A DNA stretch of 9,459 nucleotides, from contig JBJEQG010000146.1 in the NCBI GenBank assembly GCA_051881635.1, forward strand, positions 1 through 9,459. Direction: 5' to 3'. Both the position numbers and the translations under genes were made by a program. The stretch comes from JBJEQG01 sp051881635 (lineage in GTDB: Bacteria > Bacillota > Clostridia > Oscillospirales > Acutalibacteraceae). This document shows positions 1 to 6,997 of this stretch, piece by piece (positions within the stretch are counted from its first letter, which is position 1; each line of letters starts with the position of its first letter). The notes under the pieces were generated by a model. The model worked only from the letters and a program-made list of their open reading frames with translations, made no database searches and had not been told where the DNA came from.

Positions 1-155
1 TAAGTACAGTTTATCATATCTTTTTATTTATTTCAACTGTAATTATGTATGTTTAACGGATATTTCTTTAATGATTTTCGATATTATTCCCAAAAATGGC
101 AAAATATCTGCACGAATGTACAAAATGCATTTACGGCATTGGTTCGATGAAAAAT

Positions 156-227
156 AAAAAATCTGCCCTTGATTTGGTATAATGAAGCTATCGGGTTAAC
201 ATCAACCAAATGAAAGGACAGATTTTT
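156..227 (-). terminator. Long hairpin terminator of the lipoprotein operon
   Basis: The arms at 156-178 and 205-227 are inverted copies of about 23 bp, with a few mismatches and a one-base bulge, around a 26-nt centre. The hairpin begins only 7 nt past the stop codon of the leftward lipoprotein gene. Read on the minus strand, it is followed by a T-rich tract (TTTTTTATTTTT), as expected for intrinsic termination. On the plus strand the tail is less uniform. The large loop and the -10-like TGGTATAAT at 175-183 are unusual for a plain terminator, so a small mobile-element remnant is an alternative. Confidence 0.7.
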
Positions 228-233
228 ATTGTT

Positions 234-1547
234 TTATTCTTTCGGGAAACCCTCAGCAGGAATGGCATTTTCGGAGAACATAATATCCAATTCTTTACTG
301 TTCAGTGTATTTCCGTCTGTGGTCATATTGTTGTTTTGCTTGAATTTCAAAACGGATTCTCCCGTCATATTTCCATAGTACCCTGTAATGTCCTCATCAA
401 AATAGCCTAAATATTTCAGTCTGTTTTGGAGGATAGATACATTTTCCGTATTGTCATAAAGAGAAATTGATAAATCGGGGGTGATTTCAAGGGTTGTATC
501 AGCTTTTACGGATACGGAACTTGATTCGGAATTTTCGGGTTCTGAATTTTGCGGTGCGGAACTTTCAGTTTTGGAATTTTCGGGGGTTGAATTTTCCGCT
601 ATGGAACTTTCGGGTTTGGAGCTTTCTTCATTTTTGCTGTTTTCATTGGTGTTATTTGAAGTGCCGGAAACTTCATAAACCGTTTCGATAATAAATGACA
701 GTGCTTCCGTCAGGCTGTTTCCCTGACGGGAAAGGTATTTTGCGGGCAATTCAAAAACATTTCCGTCCTTAACGGCTTTCAAGTCTTTGAATTGGTAATT
801 GCTTTCGATTTGTGCCTTTACACCTGTGTCACAGAAAATATATTGCGGATTGGATAATTTCAAAGCCTCTATGTCTTTGGAACTTTCCTCAGTGGTGCAA
901 ACATTCAGGATATTGGCATAATCGAAAAGTTTGCCGCCAAAAGTGGCTGATGTTTCCGCTGTGCCGTTAACATCATAAAGATAACACGCTGTTACGGCAA
1001 CATTATTTTCGGGAACAATCCTTTGAAGATCGCTCAAAGTCAGGGATAATTTTTCTGCTTTGTCTTTTCCGACGGAACGCCCTGTATTGTTGCCGTCAAG
1101 AATAGCGGCAATATTGCCGTACAGAACGGAAAGCTCCTCAGTTGATGAGGCGGGAACAAGCGTTACAACGGTGATGTTAGCGTTTTTAAGCTGTAAACGC
1201 ACATCTTCGCCCAATGTTTTGTCGGCAAAAACAACATCGGGGTTCAGTTTTTTGATTTCGTTGACATCGGGTTTTGCGGCTGAACCGACAGAACGGGTGG
1301 ACGATAATGTTTCCTGAGTACATTCGTCTGAACGGGCTGTAATTTTCTCTCCATAACCGCAAGCCAAAATAATATCGGCAACGGAGTCATTAAGGCAAAC
1401 AACGGATTTTGGCTGAGATGTAAAAGTGTAGCTTGCCAAAGTTACGGGATATTCACTGTTTGACGAACAGCCGCTTGTAAAGAGCATTGCGGAAACAAGT
1501 GCCGTTATCGTCAAAGCAGAGAGCAGTATCTTTTTGATTTTTTTCAT
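234..1547 (-). CDS. Lipoprotein: BtuF/FepB-like substrate-binding domain fused to a peptidoglycan-binding domain
   Basis: This is a predicted surface lipoprotein of 437 aa. A charged and hydrophobic signal peptide ends in the lipobox FTSGC, with Cys27 as the lipidation site. Residues about 40-292 resemble the periplasmic-binding-protein 2 (helical-backbone metal receptor) family that delivers cobalamin, haem or ferric siderophores to ABC importers: PKSVVCLNDSVADIILACG near the N-terminus and LNPDVVFAD at 101-109. Residues about 294-346 form a Ser/Glu/Asn/Pro linker of imperfect pentapeptides. Residues about 366-425 look like a PG_binding_1 domain (VSILQNRLKYLGYF, then YGNMTGESVLKFKQ and a DG). 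The start has a good GGAGGG site 5 nt upstream and overlaps the ATPase stop as ATGA, so translation is probably coupled. No ABC permease or ATPase is nearby, and the ligand cannot be read from the sequence. The wall-binding extension may hold the receptor in the peptidoglycan; that role is inferred. Confidence 0.87.
   Translation of the reverse strand: MKKIKKILLSALTITALVSAMLFTSGCSSNSEYPVTLASYTFTSQPKSVVCLNDSVADIILACGYGEKITARSDECTQETLSSTRSVGSAAKPDVNEIKKLNPDVVFADKTLGEDVRLQLKNANITVVTLVPASSTEELSVLYGNIAAILDGNNTGRSVGKDKAEKLSLTLSDLQRIVPENNVAVTACYLYDVNGTAETSATFGGKLFDYANILNVCTTEESSKDIEALKLSNPQYIFCDTGVKAQIESNYQFKDLKAVKDGNVFELPAKYLSRQGNSLTEALSFIIETVYEVSGTSNNTNENSKNEESSKPESSIAENSTPENSKTESSAPQNSEPENSESSSVSVKADTTLEITPDLSISLYDNTENVSILQNRLKYLGYFDEDITGYYGNMTGESVLKFKQNNNMTTDGNTLNSKELDIMFSENAIPAEGFPKE
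528..632 (-). repeat. Seven degenerate 15-bp tandem repeats encoding a pentapeptide linker
   Basis: Seven consecutive 15-bp units, consensus near GGAATTTTCGGGTTT on the plus strand, lie in frame within the lipoprotein gene. On the coding strand they give pentads such as KPESS, IAENS, TPENS, KTESS, APQNS and EPENS, a flexible hydrophilic spacer between the ligand-binding and peptidoglycan-binding domains. Because each unit is a whole number of codons, copy number could change without breaking the frame. Confidence 0.85.
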
Positions 1548-2815
1548 AATGTCCCTCCGTCAGATGTATTTTTGGGATTTGTTATCATGCGGGCTTCGGT
1601 AATGGAAATATATTGATTTGCACAGCGGGGAGAACGCCCGCCTCTTTCAATAGCCCATTGTTCCGCACCACGCTCCAATTCTTCAACGGGAATGGAAAGT
1701 CCTCTTTCTTTTGCAAGACTGCGGACGATTTCAAGATATTCTTTCTTGTCGGGTTTGCTGAAATTGACGGATAAACCGAAACGGTCGGAAAGCGAAAGTG
1801 TTTCCTGCATGGAGTCATTAGCGTGGAGGTCATCACTGCGGTCAGAGTAAACCTCCTTAACCAAATGACGGCGGTTTGAGGTCGCATAAATCAGGGCATT
1901 GTTCGGACGGGCTGCCAATCCGCCCTCCAAAACGGCTTTAAGCTGTGCATAGCTTTTGTCATCACTTGAAAAGGACAGGTCATCAATGAAAATGATGAAT
2001 TTTAACGGCAAAGCGGCGATTTTTTCAACCAACAGCGGAAAATCTCCCAAACGGTCTTTTGGCATTTCAACCATGCGAAGTCCGTCTTTGTAATATTCGT
2101 TCAGAATTGCCTTTACCGTTGAAGACTTTCCCGTACCCATATCGCCGTACAAAAGGCAGTTGTTACAATGAATACCTTTCAAAAACGCAACCGTATTATT
2201 GACAACAAGGTCACGGGGAACGGTATATTCTTTGAGTGAGGAAAGCTGAATGGTATCGGGGTGAATAACGGGTTCGATATTGCCGTTTCTCCAAATAAAT
2301 GCCTTGTATCGTGCGAACATACCACAGCCGTTTTTACTGTAATATTGTGCCAGACGGTCAAAACAGTTATCGTTTTCAGCAAATATTTCCTCAACCGTTC
2401 CGCATTGCCAACGGGGAAGGCTGTCGGCAATCGGACCTAATTGTTCTATATAGGCGTAATCACGCAAAATCTGTTCAGGGGAGAGTAATGCCGCCTGTTT
2501 GATAGCGGCAACATCACGCTCAACCGCCTTGCGTATTGTCGGGGACAGTGTATCCGCTTTATGTGCCGCCGCCGCTTTTGAAAAGGCATTTTCGTCAAAA
2601 AGTGCCGCTTCTGTAATGCAACCCGAAAGATTATCGGCAAAACCACGCTCACACAAAAGGGCAAAAAAATGTCCCCATTTTTGAGTGAACTCGATTGGCG
2701 GTTTATCCCATGCCGCCAACAGTTCAAAATAGGAGTTTGGAACGGTACGGTTAAAAATGCCGTTATATACAGACAATGAGGAGAGCATCAGAACATTCTC
2801 TTGTGTTTGATTCAT
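1544..2815 (-). CDS. DUF815-family AAA+ ATPase
   Basis: This ATP-binding protein (423 aa from the chosen start) matches the DUF815 group of P-loop ATPases, whose cellular role is not established. Counting from Met at 2815, the Walker A motif GDMGTGKSS is at about 224-232, Walker B (FIIFIDDLSF) at 273-282, a sensor-1-like stretch (ALIYATSNRRHL) at 307-318, an arginine-finger-like SDRF at 343-346 and a sensor-2-like GGRSPRCANQYI at 392-403. The N-terminal 200 residues are mostly helical. The frame stays open upstream to 2923, but a TTGACG-17-TAAAAT promoter overlaps that extension, so the ATG at 2815 (MNQTQENVLM) is the likely start. Its ribosome binding site is weak (GGA, 5 nt upstream). No signal peptide or membrane segment is seen, so it is cytoplasmic. 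Its 4-base overlap with the following lipoprotein gene shows co-expression; any physical partnership is inference. Confidence 0.88.
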   Translation of the reverse strand: MNQTQENVLMLSSLSVYNGIFNRTVPNSYFELLAAWDKPPIEFTQKWGHFFALLCERGFADNLSGCITEAALFDENAFSKAAAAHKADTLSPTIRKAVERDVAAIKQAALLSPEQILRDYAYIEQLGPIADSLPRWQCGTVEEIFAENDNCFDRLAQYYSKNGCGMFARYKAFIWRNGNIEPVIHPDTIQLSSLKEYTVPRDLVVNNTVAFLKGIHCNNCLLYGDMGTGKSSTVKAILNEYYKDGLRMVEMPKDRLGDFPLLVEKIAALPLKFIIFIDDLSFSSDDKSYAQLKAVLEGGLAARPNNALIYATSNRRHLVKEVYSDRSDDLHANDSMQETLSLSDRFGLSVNFSKPDKKEYLEIVRSLAKERGLSIPVEELERGAEQWAIERGGRSPRCANQYISITEARMITNPKNTSDGGTL

Positions 2816-2855
2816 AATAATCCGTCTTTCTTTCTTATTTTCAAAATATATTATC

Positions 2856-2884
2856 ATTTTACCGCCGAATTTCCGTTTCGTCAA
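2856..2884 (-). promoter_or_regulatory. SigA-type promoter of the ATPase-lipoprotein operon
   Basis: On the minus strand TTGACG (2884-2879) and TAAAAT (2861-2856) are separated by exactly 17 nt. The predicted transcript starts near 2849 and leaves a leader of about 34 nt before the ATG at 2815. The promoter overlaps the codons of the longer open frame, which is why the start was moved inward. Confidence 0.72.
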
Positions 2885-2995
2885 TTTGGTAATTCTACAT
2901 AAAAAATGTAAGATTGAGGGCAAAATTGGTATTTTTATTCAAAGACAGGTTTTAGTGACAAATTCTTTGGGGAGTTTGACGGAATTTGTATTTGT

Positions 2996-3024
2996 ATTTT
3001 GGCAATATGGTTAATAGCCAAAAT
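2996..3024. promoter_or_regulatory. Inverted repeat, possible operator upstream of the CotH gene
   Basis: ATTTTGGC (2996-3003) and GCCAAAAT (3017-3024) form a perfect 8-bp inverted repeat around a 13-nt spacer. The right arm overlaps the place expected for the -35 element (3015-3020) of the CotH promoter, so a bound dimeric regulator could block transcription. No known operator family is recognised. Confidence 0.4.
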
Positions 3025-3043
3025 TTCAGGAATATGGTAATAT
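3015..3043 (+). promoter_or_regulatory. Probable extended -10 promoter of the CotH gene
   Basis: TAATAT at 3038-3043 is preceded by TGG, giving the TGn of an extended -10 element. The hexamer 17 nt upstream (TAGCCA, 3015-3020) matches the -35 consensus at only four of six positions. The transcript would start near 3050 and carry the strong ribosome binding site GGGGAGG at 3064-3070. Confidence 0.45.
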
Positions 3044-3077
3044 GATAAAAGAAAATTTAAATCGGGGAGGAACAGAA

Positions 3078-5421
3078 ATGAAACGAAAGTGGACAAGTCT
3101 TTTTTTGGTTATGCTTATGCTTTTNNNNNNNNNNNNNNNNNNNNNNNNNNNNNNNNNNNNNNNNNNNNNNNNNNNNNNNNNNNNNNNNNNNNNNNNNNNN
3201 NNNNNNNNNNNNNNNNNNNNNNNNTAATGCTACCTATACCTTATGTGTTATGAAAGCAAGTGATATTCCGTCAATGTTCATTGTAACGGCAAGCGGCAGT
3301 CTGGATAAAATCCATTCAAACAAGGATTATAAGGAAACAGGCACAATGATTTTGGTACAGCCGGACGGTACGGTTGAATATGACGGTAATTTAGCGACAA
3401 TTAAGGGGCGTGGCAATACCACATGGAACCTTAACAAAAAGCCATATAACATTAAGTTGGATAAGGCAACCAACCTTTTGGATATGGGCAAGAGCAAACA
3501 TTGGGTTCTCCTTGCAAATGCACAGGAACCGACACAAATGCGGAATAAGCTCGCCTATGATTTGGCGGATACGGTCGGTTTACGGTATTCAATCAAATCC
3601 TCTTTTATCGACTTATATATTAACGGCGAATATTTGGGCGTTTATCAGCTTTGCCAAAAGGTTGAATTGGGGAAAAACGATGTTGTAAATATTACGGATT
3701 TGGAAAAGCTGACTGAGGAAGCAAACAGTGTTGACGATTTGTCCACTTTTTCAAAGTACACTTCAGGAACAACACACGCCTATAATATTCCCAATAATCC
3801 AACGGACATTACAGGCGGTTATCTGTTGGAGTATAACAGTAACCAAAACGGTGTTTCATGTTTTCAAACAACGCTCAAACAGTGCGTTGACATAAAAAGT
3901 CCCGAATATGCCTCTGTGGAACAGGTACAATATATCAAAAATTATGTTCAGGCGGCGGAAAATGCCGTATATAGTGCAGACGGATATAACAGTGAGGGCA
4001 AATATTATACCGATTATTTCGATTTGGATTCCTGCGTTAAAATGTATTTGATACAGGAATTGTCAAAAAATGTGGATTCCTGTATTACAAGTTGTTTCTT
4101 TCATAAAGATACGGACAGCAACGGCGGAAAGCTGACGGCAGGACCGGCATGGGATTTTGATGTTGCTCTTGGAAATTTGTGGGGCAAGGACGCAAACGGG
4201 CAGTATTATGATTTGTCAAATCCTGAGGGATTATGGGCGGCGATTGCTCCAAATAATACAATGAAAAAAGGAACATTGACTCTGTTTGCGGCGATGTATC
4301 AGCATGAGGATTTTGTGCAGAGAGCAACTGAAATATGGAAAGAAGAATTTTTGCCCGCTATTCATGTGATTTTGGGCGAACAGGCTCGGAATACTGAAAG
4401 CGTTCAAAGTATCGACAGCTATGAAAGTTCTTTTGCTGATTCCGTAAAGATGAATTATACCCGTTGGAAACTGACGGACAATCTTTTGGTAAACAGCGGC
4501 ACAACACACGAGGAAAATATTGCTTATTTAAAGAATTTTATTTCCAAGAGGACGGAGTTTATATCAACAGCGTTTTTACCGCTTGATGAGGCGAAAACCG
4601 AAGTAAAAAACAGTTTGGAGGCGTTTTTTGCAACGGTAAATAACTATGATACGGGTTCGGATTATGATAAGATTACCGAAATAAAGGAACAGGCTTTGAC
4701 GGATATTGATGCGGCGGAAAGTGTGGAGAAAGCAACGACAATCAAACAAAAAGCCATTGAAGATATGAAACAATATATGAAAGTAACGGTTTATTTTGAT
4801 AATACGGTTGTCAACTGGACAACACCGTATATTCATGTATGGAATACGAAGAACGGCGAAACCTCTTGGCCGGGAATGGCAATGGAGGAATATCGGGACG
4901 GTATTTATACGGCAACCGTTTCATGTAATGCAAGCATTATTTTTGATGACGGTCAGGATTATGCCCAAACAGTCGATATTACCGAATTGCCAACGGAAAC
5001 CGCCGTTTATGTTATAGATTTGAACAGTAACCAAAGCGGTGACGGCAGTCGTGCTTATTACAGCGGTTCATGGCAGACTTATAGCGTGGAACAATCCGAT
5101 AAAACAGAATTACAGTCCCTTTTTGACGAGGCAAAAGCATATTTTACGGAGGATATTGCGGCATTGGGAACGGCGTTGGAAGATACGGACGCCCTTTTGC
5201 ATAAACAAAACCCGTCACAGGAAAAGTTGAACCAACAGGCAGAGGTACTGAAAACGGTTTTGGAGAAATTGAAGAAAGAACCGTCAACGGCAACAGGGGA
5301 AGAAAAACCAGCGGAGAACAATACCGTATTTCCGACAGTTATCATTACAACCATTATAGTTTCGGCGGTATGGGGCATTATCCTTTTTGTGCTGAACAAG
5401 AGAAAAAGTCAGAATACATAA
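3078..5421 (+). CDS. Secreted, membrane-anchored CotH-family kinase with CBM26-like module (interrupted by an assembly gap)
   Basis: CotH proteins are atypical kinases that phosphorylate secreted or surface proteins. The start at 3078 follows GGGGAGG by 7 nt and opens a signal peptide (MKRKWTSLFLVMLML) cut by 100 Ns. After the gap the frame is open from 3226. Counting from Met at 3250, the CotH domain spans about 40-440, with GRGNTTW at 53-59, KPYNIKLD at 64-71, NVD at 274-276 and WDFD at 301-304. The Asp residues of the last two motifs fit the catalytic and metal-binding positions of the family. Residues 511-580 resemble CBM26 starch-binding modules, with Trp523, Tyr527, Trp531 and Trp540. 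Helical, FIVAR-like stretches flank it (about 448-508 and 615-676). A C-terminal membrane helix (696-715) is followed by KRKSQNT. The gap must be a multiple of three bases if both parts are one gene, so the drawn 100 N is not its true length. Kinase substrate and glycan are unknown. Confidence 0.85.
3125..3224. other. Assembly gap of 100 N inside the CotH gene
   Basis: The run is exactly 100 Ns, the usual placeholder for a gap of unknown size. It follows the signal-peptide codons directly and hides the mature N-terminus of the CotH protein. Frames on the two sides agree only if the real missing length is divisible by three. Confidence 0.97.
4783..4992 (+). other. CBM26-like starch-binding module within the CotH protein
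   Basis: The encoded stretch begins MKVTVYFDN and continues with NWTTPYIHVW, TSWPGMAM and IIFDDG. This order of aromatic and Trp-Pro-Gly motifs is typical of family 26 carbohydrate-binding modules and the 'starch-binding module 26' repeats common in ruminococcal surface proteins. Four aromatic residues could form the sugar platform. The family call comes from motif reading only. Confidence 0.7.
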
Positions 5422-5463
5422 GGACGGATAATCAATTTTTATCAAATTTCAGCGTTTTAAGTA

Positions 5464-5492
5464 GTGACAACCGGAAAAAAATATGATAGAAT
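5464..5492 (+). promoter_or_regulatory. SigA-type promoter upstream of the pucR leader
   Basis: GTGACA (5464-5469) and TAGAAT (5487-5492) are 17 nt apart, each with one mismatch to consensus. Transcription would begin near 5499, about 108 nt before the chosen start codon, so the leader would contain the terminator hairpin at 5519-5564. Confidence 0.6.
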
Positions 5493-5518
5493 AGAATTGA
5501 TATTTTAGAATGAAAGAC

Positions 5519-5564
5519 AAAGGTGTCGTTGGACCATGTGTCCAATGACGCCTTTTTTATTTTT
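5519..5564 (+). terminator. Intrinsic terminator in the leader of the PucR gene (possible attenuator)
   Basis: A 16-bp stem (5519-5534 with 5540-5555, two G-U pairs) closes a 5-nt loop CATGT and runs into TTTTTTATTTTT. It has the form of an efficient intrinsic terminator. It lies downstream of a promoter-like sequence and upstream of the PucR coding region, so it could attenuate that gene. It could also end the CotH transcript, whose stop is about 100 nt upstream. A longer open frame with a GTG at 5523 begins inside this stem and is not credible as the protein start. Confidence 0.85.
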
Positions 5565-5606
5565 CGGGCTGTGTGTTGGATAAAAAAGGGGAGGACGGGT
5601 TGCTTT

Positions 5607-6836
5607 ATGACAATGATGTGCAAAGAACTCATGGAGTTGGACTGTTTCAAAAGAATGAAGTTGGTTGGCGGGCGTTCAGGACTTAATAATTCGGTAACAG
5701 GACCGTATGTCTGTTTGTCTGAGTCCGTTCAGGGGAAAATTTATGGCGGAGAGTTGGTGTTCTTTAACGCTGAGGGTTTGACCGTAACGGAAATTTTGGA
5801 CTTTTTGAAACAATGTCGGGCGTGTACGGCATCAGGGGTTGTACTACGGGGATTGGCAACGGAAAATACGGATATTATGCTGTCCAATTATTGCAACATG
5901 ATTCATTTGCCGTTGTTTTTTATGGATAAAAATGATGATTTGGAAACAGCCGTCCGTTCAGTGATTGACCGCATTATCAGCCGTCAAAATGCGGAGGGGA
6001 ACATTTACCGTTTGTTTTTTGAATTGATGTACGGTCAGGAACAAAATGATGATACGATACTGAAAATCGGTAAAGCCTGCGGTATTGATACCTCTCAGAG
6101 CGGTTTTATTGCGGAGTTCGGCGTGTACGGTATGGATTACGGGAAATCAGAAACAGAGTCCCTTATGAAAGCATTACAAAAGGATATACAGGTTGGCATG
6201 ACGCACAGGGACGGCAAAGCGGTTTCCATTATTCGTTCAGATAAAATTTTGTGCTATATAACGGTTGTTTCCGATGAGGAAAAAAAGCGTATGATTGCGG
6301 ATTTGTCAGATATTTCGGAAAAATTTTCGGCAGACCATAAGAACTGTTCGGTTTATCTTGGGGTTAGCGGAACTTTTTGCACAACGGAGAATACTTCAAA
6401 AAGTTTTTATGAGGCGGCAACAGCGGGAAAATTAGCCCGATATTCATTTCAGTCGGTTTCCGTACAGAATTATGATGAACTCGGATTTTTACGATTGTTT
6501 ATCAATCTGCACAATGATGAGGCAGTCAAGGCTTATTGCCGAAGTATATTACAACCTTTGGCAGACAAAGATAAAAACGGGCGTTCCAATTATATATGTA
6601 CATTGGACGCCTATTTGGATAACAACTGCAATCTGATTAAAACGGCATCTACGCTGATGATTCATAGAAACACGCTGATTTATCGGATTGATAAAATCAA
6701 GGAGCTGACAGGGTTTGATATAACTTATGACGCTAAGGCAAAAAATGAGTTTATGAATGCTCTGAAAATTGCAAAGTACTATAATATGGTAGATTTAGTG
6801 CCGACAGCAGATGAAAGAAGCAAAAGGTTAGGTTAA
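5607..6836 (+). CDS. PucR-family transcriptional regulator
   Basis: This cytoplasmic DNA-binding regulator has 409 aa from the chosen ATG. Residues about 4-110 match the PucR N-terminal domain (MKLVGGRSGLNNSVTGPYVC, then GGELVFF). A poorly conserved central GGDEF-like region follows, as is normal for the PucR/CdaR group. Residues about 330-387 hold the C-terminal PucR helix-turn-helix (LDAYLDNNCNLIKTASTLMIHRNTLIYRIDKIKELTG). Relatives control purine catabolism, amino-acid or diacid use, usually on nearby genes, but no such pathway gene is present here, so the effector and target are unknown. The ATG at 5607 is 12 nt from GGGGAGG (5588-5594), a little long; ATG codons at 5613 and 5616 are alternatives. 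Upstream in-frame codons to 5523 fall inside the terminator stem and were discarded. The leader hairpin suggests control by premature termination. Confidence 0.9.
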   Translation: MTMMCKELMELDCFKRMKLVGGRSGLNNSVTGPYVCLSESVQGKIYGGELVFFNAEGLTVTEILDFLKQCRACTASGVVLRGLATENTDIMLSNYCNMIHLPLFFMDKNDDLETAVRSVIDRIISRQNAEGNIYRLFFELMYGQEQNDDTILKIGKACGIDTSQSGFIAEFGVYGMDYGKSETESLMKALQKDIQVGMTHRDGKAVSIIRSDKILCYITVVSDEEKKRMIADLSDISEKFSADHKNCSVYLGVSGTFCTTENTSKSFYEAATAGKLARYSFQSVSVQNYDELGFLRLFINLHNDEAVKAYCRSILQPLADKDKNGRSNYICTLDAYLDNNCNLIKTASTLMIHRNTLIYRIDKIKELTGFDITYDAKAKNEFMNALKIAKYYNMVDLVPTADERSKRLG

Positions 6837-6923
6837 ATTTGTTTATTGGAATTTTAAACGATTTAATGTATGTTTTACACAAAAATTAAAAGAAAAGTGA
6901 AGTTATAATTGGCATACACAACA

Positions 6924-6952
6924 TTGAAAATCACAAAATGATATTCTATAAT
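6924..6952 (+). promoter_or_regulatory. Near-consensus SigA promoter of the ydbS-ydbT-pilin unit
   Basis: TTGAAA (6924-6929) and a perfect TATAAT (6947-6952) are exactly 17 nt apart. The transcript would begin near 6959 and give a leader of about 39 nt. B. subtilis ydbST is controlled by the ECF factor SigW, but no ECF-type motif is visible here, so expression looks housekeeping. Confidence 0.8.
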
Positions 6953-6997
6953 ATATAATATATACCATAAAACAAGCGGCTCTGAAAAGAGGTGAAT

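Noticed and set aside
210..410. Short plus-strand open frame starting in the right arm of the hairpin
   Set aside because: It runs antisense through the lipoprotein gene, has no ribosome binding site and its product resembles nothing I know.
528..632. CRISPR-like repeat array
   Set aside because: The units are contiguous, degenerate and in frame within a coding linker, with no unique spacers.
481..691. Two overlapping plus-strand open frames with repetitive Phe/Leu/Glu content
   Set aside because: They are antisense readings of the 15-bp repeats in the lipoprotein linker; the repeat period keeps several frames open.
5079..5399. Minus-strand open frame of 106 codons within the CotH gene
   Set aside because: It is a shadow of the coding frame, with no promoter, ribosome binding site or recognisable domain.
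5519..5564. ANTAR-type antitermination target
   Set aside because: ANTAR substrates have two hairpins with conserved six-base loops. Here there is one clear hairpin, with a 5-nt CATGT loop, and no first hairpin upstream.
5523..5606. Upstream GTG start for the PucR gene
   Set aside because: The codons fall inside an intrinsic terminator stem and its T-tract, and homology to PucR begins only after the ATG at 5607.
6837..6920. Terminator directly after the PucR gene
   Set aside because: The region is very AT-rich, and only weak TTTAAT/ATTAAA complementarity without a T-tract was found.
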